From the NCBI GenBank assembly GCA_019426215.1, contig CM033400.1:26830568-26894567 (forward strand): a DNA stretch of 64,000 nt, read 5' to 3'. Positions 1 to 11,893 of this stretch are shown in pieces. A model generated the notes under the pieces. That model made no database searches. It was given only the letters and a program-made list of their open reading frames with translations, and was not told where the DNA came from. Source of the stretch: Buddleja alternifolia (taxonomy: Eukaryota; Streptophyta; Magnoliopsida; Lamiales; Scrophulariaceae). The number at the start of each line of letters is the position of its first letter. The first letter of the stretch is position 1. The translations under genes were made by a program, and so were the position numbers.

Positions 1-29
1 AGCCCATGGAATTTTTTTATTTTTTTTTG

Positions 30-305
30 ATAAATCCATGAAAATTAAATTGGATTTAGTTTCACTTTGATTAAATTAGATTTAATCTTTCCCATAAAAA
101 TTTAATTTAATTTTACTTTGTTTAAATTAGTATTGATCTTCTCACGATAATTAGATTAAATTTAATTATTATAAATTAAATTTATGATCCCGCTAAAATT
201 AAATTAAATTTAATTTTACTTAGATTAAATTGGATTTAAACTTCAAACCAAAATTAAATTGGATTTGATTTTGATATAATCAAATTAGATTTGGTTATTA
301 AAAAT
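30..305. repeat. AT-rich degenerate tandem repeat
   Basis: Runs of a short motif resembling ATTAAATTGGATTTAATTTTA recur with small changes and no reading frame. The window edge cuts it, so its true start is unknown. Confidence 0.6.
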
Positions 306-1974
306 TAGATTTTTTTTATGCTTATGTTCACATACATGCTTTATCGTTTTATATGCTTATTATATAGGATGGAAACACCTCCCATGGACCTAGGTTTTAT
401 ATTTATGCTTTTCATATGCTTTTGTTACTTTATTAGCCCATTAGCTTGGGCTGATCTAGAAAGTTCAGGGAAGTGTGTGTTGGTATAATTGCTAGGTTTT
501 TCTATGCTTTGTATCCATATGTGTGTGTAATAAATCAATATACAAAGTTAGACCTTAATTAAATATTAAAATTCTCCCACATAAAATATTAAGTTGGAAA
601 GGGGCACTTGGTGTCCTACCTTCCACTAAACTTAGAACAGTTAAAATTATGTTTGGTACATGGCATCGTGCCTAAGCAATGAGGGTTATGTATTAGAATG
701 TGATTTCAAATTCTTCTAAGTGCATTGGATACCGTTGGTCGAAGCAAATTTCACCCTATATATCATTAAAAGGTTGCAAGGTGAATTCAACTATTAGGCC
801 AATAGGAAGTTAGTGGGCTAAACTTAGATAATTCCAATATGTCATTAGAAGGTTGAGGTTTGATGAATTATGGATAAAGGGATTGAGACATCCATTAGAT
901 GGGTTGGTGTTAGACAACACTTTAAAAGGTCATTGGGCCATATACTATTAAAAGGTTGCAACCCAATGAATTTGATAAAGAATTCAAGCACCACTAAGAA
1001 GTCTGCCAACGATGACTTCCGAATTCTACAGTGGGAGTATAGTTTTTCAAAAAATATAGTGGGTGCCAAGTAAATTTGAAGTCCTATTTTTACTTGGCTA
1101 CAATATAAACACCATAATTGAATCTTAGTTTAGTTTCTGCTTTAGTTAATATCTGTCTTAGATTAGCAACCCGTTTAGTTAGTTATGCTCGAGAAAATTG
1201 TCAATACTGGCCCAACCTCATCAATTGACTTAGAAACTTGAGGATGGTCCTCAGTTTTGCGTCATTCATTTGTATGCTTGAAGCAAGCATTACTCATGTC
1301 CAAGGAACAGGGCGATGAGTATGGCTTTAATATGAGGCGCTTTGGGTATGGAACTATGTATTTTAAAAACTAGTGTTCTATGACTAGTTTTCTCAACTTC
1401 TTGAATTCTGCATCCAAGAGCTAATGCTCATGCTGAAAGAATTAGAAAGAAGTACAAAGCTGGGAGCACGAGAGGTGATCAATGTTGGAACCAGACATGG
1501 TGTCGTGGGTATCTATAAAAGACCCACTTCTGTTCTTTTAAAGTTCTGAACACACTATAGTTTTGGATGATTGGTTAGTTTTACCAAATAGTAGTAAGAA
1601 TTTCATCTCTTTCTGACCTGGTTGAGAAATGGTACTTCTTTAAGTTTGGTAATAACTTACATGGCATTTATTTTGGAAATAAATATAGGAACAATGCATC
1701 CTTACTAAAATTGTTAACACAATTTTAAAGTTCGAAATTAGTGTATTGTAAACACATAGACTAAAGAGTGTAATATTCTAGAGACAAACTAAAAAAATTG
1801 TTTGGCACCTAAAGTTTGATGTGTACTGACGTCTGTAGTGGAAATAGGATCTCATAGAACAACACTACGATTGAATCGTAATGGCAAGTATATGATTGAA
1901 TCGTAACGATGCATGAATTCACAGTTGACACTTTCAGTGACTTTGCAGTTGAATAGAGTAATAACATAAAAAAA
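306..1974. other. gene-free stretch, possible copia LTR/leader remnant
   Basis: No coding signal is visible. Two related phrases built on ATTAAAAGGTTGCA occur near 766 and 947. The stretch lies directly 5' of a decayed copia integrase, so it may be that element's LTR, gag and leader after heavy decay. That placement is inference; no LTR end or primer-binding site is recognisable. Confidence 0.3.
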
Positions 1975-4275
1975 ACAAAGCATTGTTGGACATGATTCAT
2001 TATGTGCTTAGCTACATGGAATTTCCCAATTCAAAGTGAATCATGCGCTGATCATAGTTGTGCATCTTGAATAGATGTCCCTCCAAATTTATTCCCAACA
2101 CAACATATCAGATGTGGCACAATAGGAAGCCTAATCTTACACACGTGAAGGTATAAGGATACCCAACCTTAGGGGTGTTCATCGGTTCGGTTCGGTCCAA
2201 AACCGAACCGAAATTTCGGTTCTCCGAAATTCCAAACCGAAAACCGAACCGAAAAAATTCGGTTCGGTTCGGTTCGGTTTTCGGTTAAACCGAATTTCCG
2301 GAAAAAAATAAATAAATAATAAAAAAAATATAAAAAAAATAAAAATATAAAAATTTGGTCACTTTCTTTCTTTTTCCAATAAGTTGCCATTAGAAAACAC
2401 ACTTTTTATAATTTTTTATCTATATTATACTATATAAAAATAAAATAAAAAATAAAAAAAATCCGGTTTTCGGTTAACCGAACTCCAAAACCGAAACCGA
2501 ACCGAAAACCGAATTTCTGTAAAAAAAAAAACCGAAAACCGAACCGAAATTTTTGGTTCGATTTCGGTTCGAACCGAATTTTCGGTTTTCGGTCCGGTTC
2601 GGGCGGTTAACCGAATTTCCGGTTTTTTTGGACAGCCCTACCCAACCTATGTAGAAAAGACAAAGATAGAGAATGTGGAGCTAGGTCCTTAAAATGACAT
2701 TTTGTTGGTTACCCCAAGGATTCAGTGGGAGACTTCTTTTACCTACACAATGATTAGAGGATCATAATGGCCTTAGAGGTTTGCTTTCTTGAAGATAAGA
2801 TCATTTGAGAAATTGGAGAATGTAGACTAACTTTTCTGGAGGAATAAAACAAAACTCCTTTGAAGAGTACTATTTAAGAATCTAAAACCAAGTCCATTAT
2901 GACACAACCACCAGCGAGTAGGTCTGGTAGAGTATCTCAGCCCTCTGAGAGATATGGTTGTCTGCTACAATGTAAGCATAAGTTGCATGCTATAGCAAGG
3001 GAAACCATAGATATAATCTCTCTACGCATGACAAAATGATGTGGATATGAATTCTACGAGAAGGTGTGAGGCTATTTGAACAAATAAGGATTAGATATAT
3101 TTGAATTGAGCTTAGACTCTAGTAGATCGACCCAAGAGTATTGTACCCATCGGAGTGGCGAATACATCTACAAGAGAAAGATTGATTCAAATAGCAAGGC
3201 CAGGCTGATGGCGAAAGAGTGCATTAACTATGAGGAAGCCCTTTTGCCACGGCTATAATCAAGTCCATCAGAATCTTTCTTTCATAGAAAAGTACCTAGA
3301 TTATGAAAAATCTAGCGTATGGATGTGAAAAATCGTTCATGAGTGGATTCCTCTAGGAGGACATCCATATGGAACAGCCCAAGGGTTTCACATCTGAGGC
3401 CGATTCTCATAAGGTCTACAAGCTATATAAATTCACTTATGGATCTAACCAGACCTCTTGTAGTTGGAATCTCCACTTTGATGACATAGTTTGGAGCTAT
3501 GGTATCAACAAGAACGAAGAGGAACCATATGTGTATAATAAGGCCATTAGGAGTGAAATATCATTTTTGGTACTATATGTAAAGAGTGCTCTACTTATGG
3601 GAAATGATATGGGCTCATTGACTTGGATCAAGACATAAATTTCGAGCATATTCCCCATAAAAGACTTCAGAGAAGTCATCTGCATCCTTATGATTCACAT
3701 CAATGGAGATAGAGCAAATAGGATGATCCGGGCCTCCCATCTCCCTGCTTAGAGTAAATTCTAAAGCAATTTAGGATAGATGATCTAAGAAAGGGCTCTT
3801 GTCTAGTGAGGAAGAGCATTGAATAGGCATAAAATATATCATAAAGTACTAGAGAAGAACTTAGGATATACTTTTCATCTATGCCTATAGGGAACTTAGA
3901 ATAGATGGTTACACTCACTCGGACCTTGATTCTGACGAGGATGATCGAAATCCCACCTTAGGGTCTATATTCTCCATCAACTGTGGAGCATTGACCTATA
4001 TGCGTTCCAAGTAAAATACCAATATTATCCCATTGACTCCACTACTGAGAATGAATATAAAATTGTCTTGGTGCCTTAGATGCTGTCAAGGAAATTGGTT
4101 GAATCTAAAGTTCGTGGTGGAACTTTTATGAGTCCCTAGCGTGGAGCTCGCATTGCCACTTTACTGTGATGAAATAGATTTGACGCGCAAGCTAGGGAAC
4201 CGAGGTTATTCTCTAGCCTCCACCAGAAATTACAAGACAAAAAATAGATTCATATTGTCTCTCCTAGCCGCCAAC
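1975..4275 (+). pseudogene. decayed Ty1-copia pol remnant (integrase to RNase H)
   Basis: Translated with many stops and frameshifts, this stretch follows the order of a copia polyprotein. An integrase-like KALLDMIHYVLSYMEF near 1983-2030 is followed by MW.NRKPNLTHVKV near 2112-2150, GYP|TYVEK across the hAT insert, a hinge like SGRVSQPSERYG near 2925, then IKSIRIFLS and MEQPKGFTSEADSHKVYKL (3369 on) of reverse transcriptase. FLVLYVKSALLMGND (near 3568) stands where the YVDD box should be, so the catalytic aspartates are gone. RNase H similarity fades by about 4270. Family assignment comes from these motifs only. The copy is old and inactive. Confidence 0.8.
2170..2640. mobile_element. non-autonomous hAT element (CGGTTCGGTT-rich)
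   Basis: The 471-bp element starts TAGGGGTGTTC and ends GGACAGCCCTA, an imperfect terminal inverted repeat. Both sides carry the 8-bp duplication CCCAACCT (2162-2169 and 2641-2648), the size expected for hAT. The outer 100-180 bp on each side are dense in CGGTTCGGTT and its complement, so single strands can fold extensively; the middle is AT-rich. It has no coding capacity. It interrupts the copia integrase between the codons for GYP and TYV, so it is younger than that copia copy. Confidence 0.9.
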
Positions 4276-4510
4276 AAGAGATCATGATGAATATTTCTAA
4301 AGTCCATTCCTACATGATGATCTTGAGATGGGACACTTGGACCGTAACAGATTTGCAAGGATTAATTGAACACGCTCAAAAGGTAAATTTTTCGTGTTCA
4401 TCATTTTATTACACAGTGCTCCGATGGACTTACTTGTCACAATTTACAAACAATGGGTACTCGGATGTAAAAATTAATAGATTGTGTACCAAAGTACTCC
4501 AGCCGACATA

Positions 4511-5516
4511 CACTACAAAAAAATAAGTCATTGGTGACAAAATGTCAAAGTGACAATGCAACAACTAATTATAAATTTTAGGGGTAATGACATTAACTCA
4601 TCCGAACTATTCGGGGTTTTGCACGTTTGTAAACTAACTTTATTTTTTTGCATTTTTTTATCTGAACTACACTTGTTTTTACACTATTTTATCTAAACTT
4701 GTTTGTTTTTTATACTTTCTTATCTAAACTACACAGATTTTTACATAATTTTATACTTTTAGCATTTTTCGGCAAAATATTTGTCGGAATTTCATTACAT
4801 ACATTGCATGTGACCCTTTTAAGGGTAAATATAACATTTAATGGAACTTGCGGTTCACTATTTTTACCCTTTTAAGTTGAAATGATACTTAGAATAGTAG
4901 AATTCAAAATGGCAGAACCACAATAAATTGTTGTTTCAATTGATAAAGTTTCATATTTATCCTTAAAAAGATCGCATGTGATATATATGATGAAACCCTG
5001 GCAGAATACTCTCGCTATTTCGCCGGAAATGCTAAAATATAAAATTTTGTAAAAATCAATGTAGTTCGGATAAGAAAGTGCAAAAAAATAAAGTTTGTTT
5101 ACAAAAGTGTAAAAAACCCGTAAAGTTTGGATGGATTAATGTCATTACGCCTAAATTTTAAGTGACAAGAACTTTTGTTTTGTCCCTAAAATAAGTTCTA
5201 TATGTTTAATATTGACAAGATTTGTATAGAAGTTGTCACTTTTGATAATTAATCATAAGGAAATTGTTGTCACTATTGACAATTATTGATACACCTTTTG
5301 TGATAACTTAGTGATAACAATTATAATTTTCACTCTATTTGCATTGTCACTATACATGTGTCACTAATAGTCAATAGTGACAACTTTAAAAAAAACTCGT
5401 GATTAAAAATTTTTCTTGTGACAAATCAACAATTGTTGTCACTCATTATGTAAATTTAGTGACAATTTTAACTTTGTTATTAAATTTTGTCATAAATATT
5501 ACTCTTTATTGTAGTG
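4511..5516. mobile_element. non-autonomous CACTA element
   Basis: The termini are CACTACAAAAAAATAAG on the left and TTTATTGTAGTG on the right, classic CACTA ends. The 3-bp duplication ATA lies at 4508-4510 and 5517-5519. Subterminal regions are rich in TGACAA/TTGTCA words in both orientations, like the transposase-binding repeats of this superfamily. Its own sequence is about 426 bp once the nested insert is removed. No transposase is present. Confidence 0.88.
4581..5151. mobile_element. Mutator-like MITE nested in the CACTA element
   Basis: The 571-bp unit has long inverted ends beginning GGGGTAATGACATTA and, on the complementary side, GGCGTAATGACATTA; similarity runs well over 80 bp inward. 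The 9-bp duplication TAAATTTTA at 4572-4580 and 5152-5160 fits Mutator-like elements. There is no coding sequence. Confidence 0.87.
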
Positions 5517-5519
5517 ATA

Positions 5520-5840
5520 GGTTGGAGATAAAAATATCTTTTATCCTAATAATTTTAAAGTTATTGAACATGCGAATTTTGAACAAGCATATAGAATATT
5601 CAAACTTATTGTCGTTGTAAGTCCCAACAGTCAAACTGTCACTTGTATCTTCATTCAGGAAAAGAAGTGAAAGTGAGAGATAACAAAACCAAACACACTC
5701 AAAACTAACTCATCCAGCAACTCATCCAAGTGAAAGGGCCAAAGGTTCAGTCATCCTCTTTGCTAGCTTACTGTGAAGATCGAGTTAAATGGTTCAAGTG
5801 TACATTTTGTATTTATTTATTTCATATAATAATGTATAGG
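5520..5840 (+). other. short gene-free stretch between elements
   Basis: About 320 bp with no recognisable gene. It continues sequence that the CACTA element split (AGCCGACATA / GGTTGGAGAT). Confidence 0.4.
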
Positions 5841-6489
5841 TAGGGATGGCAACGGGGCGAATATGGGGCGGGTATAGCAAGACTCAGGACTTGCCCTGTT
5901 AAGAAATTTCAATACCCGGACCTGCCCCGGACACGGTCATTACCCGCCCGCCCTGGACCGGCCCTGTTGATTTTTATTTTTTTACCTTTTTCTTAAAATT
6001 TTTTTGCTAATTTTGTTCTCACAAACGCATTCAAAACAAATAAATAAGTAAATAACATCGAAATCGATGATTCAACATAAACACATCCATTACAAGTCAT
6101 CCGTTACTAGACAATGAGAAGTGCGTTTTGAGTTTAGACTTTTGATTATAATTAATTGACTTTTTTTTTTTTTTTATCTAGTTAAGGTTGTAAAGTAAGT
6201 TGTTATTGCAAATAACACTTTTTTTGTTACAATTTATAAATATCAATAAGTTTTAATAATAATTAGATATATAAAATTAAAAAAACATATTATGTTATCA
6301 ATCGGGGCGGATTCGAGTTCAGGTCCGGGTCCGAGGCAAGTATCGGTTGGGCTCGTTACCCGCCCAGGACCCGGCCGAGCCTTGAATTTCGATACCCGAA
6401 CCCGGCCCTATTTTTTGGGACTCATACCCCTTCAACCGGGACGGGTCCGGGACGAGTACTTATTAGACCCGACCCCATTGCCATCTCTA
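5841..6489. mobile_element. non-autonomous hAT element (GGGGCGGGT-rich ends)
   Basis: The ends are TAGGGATGGCAACGGGGCG and, complemented from the right, TAGAGATGGCAATGGGGTCG. The 8-bp duplication TGTATAGG is exact at 5833-5840 and 6490-6497. The element is 649 bp, with GC-rich ends around an AT-rich centre, and has no transposase. Confidence 0.9.
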
Positions 6490-6583
6490 TGTATAGGAAC
6501 CACAACAAATACATCTCACTGTAGAGAGAGATGAGATAAAGATAATTGAACTAGTCTAATATATATTTTTTCTCAAAATGATA

Positions 6584-6973
6584 GGCTGTGTTTGGTTTTG
6601 TTTTCGATTTTTTTTTTGTGAAAATTTTGGTGAAAAAGTTTGTTGGAAGTTGTGTATTTTGATGAAAATGTGTTTGGTTTTGTGTTTGATTTTATTTTCA
6701 GAAGAGATAAAAGTTACTGTAATAGTCAAATCATGTAAGTTTTTGTTTGAAAAGTTGTGTTTATAATTAGTTAATAATTGAAAAATATAATATAATATAA
6801 GTTTTAAATGATTATATTGTAGTTGATATAATTAGTAGTCACCCAAAAATAGAGACAAATAGGGAGACAATAGTTGACAATATTTTTGAACAAAAAAATC
6901 CCTTTTGATAAAAAAAATGTGAAGCAAACAAGTTTTGACCAAAATTGGTTTAAAAACAAAACCAAACACAGTC
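6584..6973. mobile_element. Tourist/PIF-Harbinger-like MITE
   Basis: Inverted ends GGCTGTGTTTGGTTTTGTTT and GACTGTGTTTGGTTTTGTTT (right end complemented) bound 390 bp. A 3-bp repeat ATA flanks both sides (6581-6583, 6974-6976). The GTGTTTGGTT ends resemble Tourist-type MITEs, but ATA is not the usual TAA/TTA target, so the class is tentative. Confidence 0.65.
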
Positions 6974-8700
6974 ATAGCATTTTAAATCCACCAATCACAA
7001 TTCTCCACGCTAAGAATCTTTATACAACTATTTAAAAGTGGTCAATCTCCCTTTATAAACAATCAATTAAAGAAAGATAACCCAAAAAATCTACTTGTCG
7101 CGTGTAGTCTTGGTAGAATGCCATATATCACAACAAAAAGAATTCCAATGTGCTGGTGGGTCCAAAACGTTAATCAAACTCTTGTTCTTCCAGAAGGCCT
7201 ATTTCGTGGGTTTTTCTCAAGTTTGATCACAAGATGATTAATGTTTCATTGCAAGATTTTTATTATACAGGTTTAGTTAATGTGCCACCAAATAGTAAAT
7301 AGTGCTGTCTTCTGAGAAGAGATCACTACTCTTAATTTTGGCTCATATTCATCAAATTTTAGATTTTTGGGGCTTTCTCATCTACTATCCATATCCCTAA
7401 AGTATCTACCTTTTTCAGGTAAAATTTTTGCCACATAAACGCTTCTATTATATTGACTATTAGATCAAAAGCGACCAAATGGTTATATGTCACTTTTGTT
7501 TTTGTTCATGAAAAAAATACACAAAATTGAAAAATAATTTTGGTGGATCAAATTTTAAATCATTTTCACAATCGACTTATTTTTATTTTATAATTAAGGC
7601 AAACTAATAAAAATTGAAGTGTACTAAATTTAATATTTTAAAAATAGATTTATAGATAGGTAGGTCCTCTTTACAATGATCGGAATTGTTAATGATTTAT
7701 CACAATTCATCAATAAAAAATTATGAGTATGAAAAAGTAACTAAAAACAAAATCTAAAAACGTAACTATAATCTTTTTAGAATATTAATTAATAGTATAC
7801 ACAAGTAATACTATAAAACTTAATAATTTATAAAAAATATTAAAAGTGCTAAATGGTCATCTCCATATTGTATTATAATCATGAATTAAGTTATCCGCTC
7901 ACATATAGAACAATTATCACATAATTTAATGATTACAATCATTATAATATAAGAATAATCATTCTTTTACAATGAACAAATAGTTTTGTATCCATATTTT
8001 AGTCTAACATCTACTAACATGTATATTATTTCGTTCTCATATTTTGCTGAATTTTTTACCTTAATTTATAGACGCATATATATAAAGTCAATAATCCATT
8101 TAGTTTATCTTGTATATATTTAATTAGATCTTTAACTATTTGTAATTATATTTGAATAAAAAAAACTTAAATTAATGTATTTCAATTTTTATCGATTAGG
8201 CCTAAACCGTAGAAAAAATTGTGAAGCTAACTTAAAAAAATCAGAAGAATATATCTTGATTAAGGGTAGAAATGACATTCTATCTCTTTATGATTTTTGA
8301 TCTTATGGTCAATATAGCATAAGGGGTTATATGCCAAGATTTCATACCTTAGGGTCTCATTTGCCAAAGGTAGATACCTTGGGGGTGTTATATGCAAAAA
8401 AACCTAGATTTTGGCACTTGATATATCGACATTGAAAGAAACCGAACGCAAGTAATTTATTTTTAACAGTAAAATAGCCAGTAACAATGTTGTATTAATC
8501 TCTGGATTATAAAATATCCAGATTAATAGCCAATTTTATGTTGATCTCTCGTAAATATGAGTACCAAATCCTTACAGTAAGGGCATATGTGGAATTACGC
8601 AAAATACAGCATTGCAGGTAAATGGTAGTTATTATCAAAGATGACCGTGTAATTTAGTGGATGAACTAATAAGGCCAAGATTTTATGATCCACTATTTTT
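6974..8700. other. gene-free AT-rich DNA, possible old TIR pair
   Basis: No coding signal. A phrase CCCTAAAGTATCTACCTTT near 7395 has an inverted, imperfect counterpart near 8365-8385 (complement CCCCAAGGTATCTACCTTT). This could mark the ends of a decayed Mutator-like element of roughly 1 kb, but no target duplication is evident. Confidence 0.35.
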
Positions 8701-9780
8701 TTCGCAAGGACAATTATACAAAGTCCCACTCACTTTAGTGTGACTACAAAAAGAAACCCTTGTGTTTTGAAAATTACCAAAACTTCCCTTGGATGCAAAA
8801 TTGGACTATACTGGCACCCTCGTCAGTTTTTTCGTGTAGAAAAATGCTGATGTCAGCAAAAATAACTTTTCAAATAACCTTATTTTACCCATGGTCAACT
8901 AAGGACCAAAAAGTCAATTTTTGACTGACCAAAATACCCCCAGTGGTATTTGTAATACATGATAACATTTTAGGGACTATCGATGTTATGTTTTTCATTT
9001 TCAATTTGATTCGGATTGTATTTAATTAAATATTCTTAAATATTTACCTTATTTTACTTATAATTTTACAACTAAAATGAAATTAAAGTTTACCAATAAT
9101 TATAATTCTAAAATAAAAGAAATAAAATACTTAATAATCTTTTACTCCTTAAATGATTTAATAAACATTTACCTAATTTTTTATAACAATGAGTTTTTAT
9201 TTTTATAACTATTATATATTTTACTTATAGCTATGTAAATTATTAATTATTCATTTTCTCTTTTTCTTTCCACCCTCTTTTCTTCTTCTTCTTCTTTTTC
9301 ACCTAAAACCCTAACCACCACCACCACCTTCCTCACTCCACGCCTGAAAGTTTCAGCCACCGCGAAAGCCTGTCAACCTTCTACTTCCCCACCCTCCACC
9401 GTCTCATTGTCGCTGCCCCTCCTCCCATGGTCGGAGGCATCTCTTTGACATTGGGTCTCTAGTCCATCGCCTCTTCCCCCACCAAATTATCCATCCCCCA
9501 CTCGCTAACAATGCCCATCTCCCACCTATTCAAGATCCACAACCCCCCCCCCCCACCCCAAACAACCCTGGTTGTTTTAGAAAAAGCTGGGGCAAATATC
9601 GAATAATAATTTAAAATTTCATGGTTTTTTATTTTTTTATAGGCCAGAAAAAGCAGGGGCAAAGAAGTCATTTTATGAGTTCATGCAAGAGAAATTAGCG
9701 GTAGCTTTTGACATGGGGTCTCGTGGTAATTTACCAAAAAGTGGGGGAGGGGGGAGCTCAAATGAGCCTTAATAAAACCG
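8701..9780. other. gene-free stretch with a leader-like pyrimidine-rich segment
   Basis: From about 9240 to 9550 the plus strand is pyrimidine-rich, with (CTT)n, AAACCCTAACC, (ACC)n and a C14 run, which looks like the 5' leader of a plant gene. No convincing reading frame follows. Nearby, AGAAAAAGCTGGGGCAAA and AGAAAAAGCAGGGGCAAA form a direct repeat about 65 bp apart (9578-9663). Confidence 0.35.
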
Positions 9781-10116
9781 AATGAATCGAGCTTGAATAG
9801 TTTGATTTTTTGTACACATTTTACCATTTTTTATTAATCGAAGCGAGCTTCATAACTTATCAAACATAAAAAGTCGTCAAGTATAAACTGATATGTTAAA
9901 TAATCGAGTTCAAATAAGTTTTTACCGATCGATCTTGAGTTGAGTATCGAGTAGTTTGATTCGTCTTTCAATTGTACTTCTCACGTTACTTTTTGAGAAT
10001 AGACTAATTAAATTTACTACTAAATTCACTAAGTTTTTCTTATCGAGACGGTTTTCATTTCATATGTTAAATTAAATTTTGACATAACATATTCTAAATG
10101 GCATTCGCGGAAAAAT
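9781..10116. other. GAGCTTGA/ATCGAG-rich repeat remnant
   Basis: This piece is rich in ATCGAG and CGAGCTT words, like the GAGC-rich ends at 51.2 and 61.6 kb. It is probably a decayed non-autonomous hAT end. No paired terminus or duplication was found. Confidence 0.3.
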
Positions 10117-10250
10117 CTATGTTGGACCGGGTGTAATGGAGCTAGTGTCCATTACACCATACATTTGTGTTGGGATGTGTGAATTTTATTATCCCAACAC
10201 AAATGTGTGGTGTAATGGGCACCGGCTCCATTACACCGGGTCTACCATAG
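10117..10250. mobile_element. hairpin MITE
   Basis: A 134-bp near-palindrome. The left arm CTATGTTGGACCGGGTGTAA pairs with CTATGGTAGACCCGGTGTAA read from the right, folding around about 10182. A 3-bp AAT flanks both sides but is too short to prove a class. Confidence 0.7.
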
Positions 10251-10419
10251 AATCACCCGGCATCCGCCTAGCATTTGACATAATTGACAAATTTAACCTT
10301 AACCCCTAAATTAGACCACATATAGTAAAATAAGGAAAGGAAATATTTTGTCTTGTTGGATCAAACCTTAACCAATCACAGGACAACTATTATAAAACTT
10401 ATTATTGGTATTGGTATAA

Positions 10420-11078
10420 ATGTCAGCTGGGTTGGCCCAGTCGACCAACCCGGGGGACCGGGCCGACCTCGATTGAAATTGGGTCTTGGTCTGGGTCGGG
10501 CTGGGCTCGGACCCAGCCCGATAAAACCTCGTCCCAAGACCGGAATGTATTATAAAGCAAATAGCCTATTATACTTAACAAAAGATAAATTAACCATGTG
10601 GTCAGGGCTTTGCCTTGACAACCTTGAGTCAAGGGTTTGAAAACCCTTGGGCCCAAATCTTTTCAAATTTTGATTTAAAATTTTTGAAAAAATGCAAAAT
10701 TTGAATTTTGACCGTTGGAATCCAATGGTCGAATTTCAGATTTTTTTTTTTAACTAATTTCCATATTGATAAATATATTCAAATTGAGTTTTAGACAAAA
10801 GTAACTTTTTAGATGAACTGATTTGAATACCTTTACCTCGAATCTGAGAATAAGGTTCAATCCCATTTCGCTCCAATTTGATTTTTTTTAATTTCAAACA
10901 AAAGAAAAAAAGAAAAAAAATGACCAAGCTCAGCCCCGACCCGGTAGTGGGCTGGACTAGGTTGGATAAATTATAATATGGGTCGATCCTGGGCTGGCCC
11001 AAGCCCGTATTTGGACCGGCCCACTTAGAAAAATTTGGTGGGACAGTTAGAGACGAGCCTGGAGCGATCCAGCCAAGA
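10420..11078. repeat. GC-rich GGCCCGG-type repeat remnant
   Basis: Both ends are rich in GGGCTGGGC/GGCCCAGCC words, while the middle is AT-rich with homopolymer runs. This is the architecture of the non-autonomous hAT elements at 2.2 and 5.8 kb. Clear inverted ends and an 8-bp duplication were not found. Its right edge abuts a copia RNase H fragment that begins abruptly at ATGGACAATGG. Confidence 0.4.
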
Positions 11079-11893
11079 TGGACAATGGCTTGTTTTTGTT
11101 TCAAAAAGGATATGCAAAAATGTTGCTAGAGCATTTTGACATGATTGAAGCAAAACCCAAGCCTACTCCTATGGAACCACATCACAAGTTGCAGAAAGAT
11201 GAAGAAAACCTGTGGTGACTTCGACAAAGTTTGGACAACTTGGTGGTAATTTCTTTTATTTAACTATAACAAGGCCTGACTTGTCTTAGTCTATAGGTGT
11301 TATTTCTCAGTTTATGAAAAATCCATGGGTATCTCACCTTGAAGTAGGAAAACAAATCCTAAGATATGTGAAGAGCACTCTTGAGTATGGTTTATTTTAC
11401 ACAAAGAATAAGAATTTTGTGCTAAGTGGGTTTGTAGATTCTGATTGGGCCGGTGATGTAAATGATAGAAGATCAACTATAGGTTATTGTTTCAGCATGG
11501 GTTCAGCTGCAATTTTGTGGTGCAGCAAAAAGCAACCAAATGCTGCTCTTTCTAGTACAGAAACAGAATATTGTGCTGCAGCAATGGCTGCCTAGGAATG
11601 TGTTTGGTTTCTGATATTTATGGAAAGGTAGGTTATCCAATTTCAATGAAATATGTCAATGAAAGTGCAGTCAAGCTAGCATCAAATCCATCATTCCATG
11701 CTCGAACAAAGCACATTGAAGTTCATCACCACTTTATTCGAGAGAAAGTCTGAATCAAAAATTGAGTTGACGGGTATTTGGACAAATGATCAAGTTGCTG
11801 ATGTGTTTACTAAAGCACTTTCGAAGCTGAAGCTTGAAGTGTTTCGTGAAGCACTTGGATTGATTGATCGTAAGCATGCACTAAAGGGAAGTT
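11079..11893 (+). pseudogene. copia unit 0: 3' RT/RNase H fragment
   Basis: This segment matches 26076-26880 of the downstream unit nearly base for base. It starts inside the reverse-transcriptase C-terminus (FDMIEAKPKPTPMEPHHK) and runs through RNase H motifs SGFVDSDWAGD, STIGYCFSMGS, SSTETEYCAAAMAA and RTKHIEVHHHF. Frames break near 11595 and 11750. It stops at CGTAAGCATGCACTAAAGGG, just short of where the LTR should begin, and passes straight into the interior of a hAT element. It is therefore a truncated unit of the tandem array, not an independent insertion. Confidence 0.85.

Noticed and set aside
9459..9671. Minus-strand frame with a poly-Gly run
   Set aside because: The Gly run comes from the C14 homopolymer; no family similarity.
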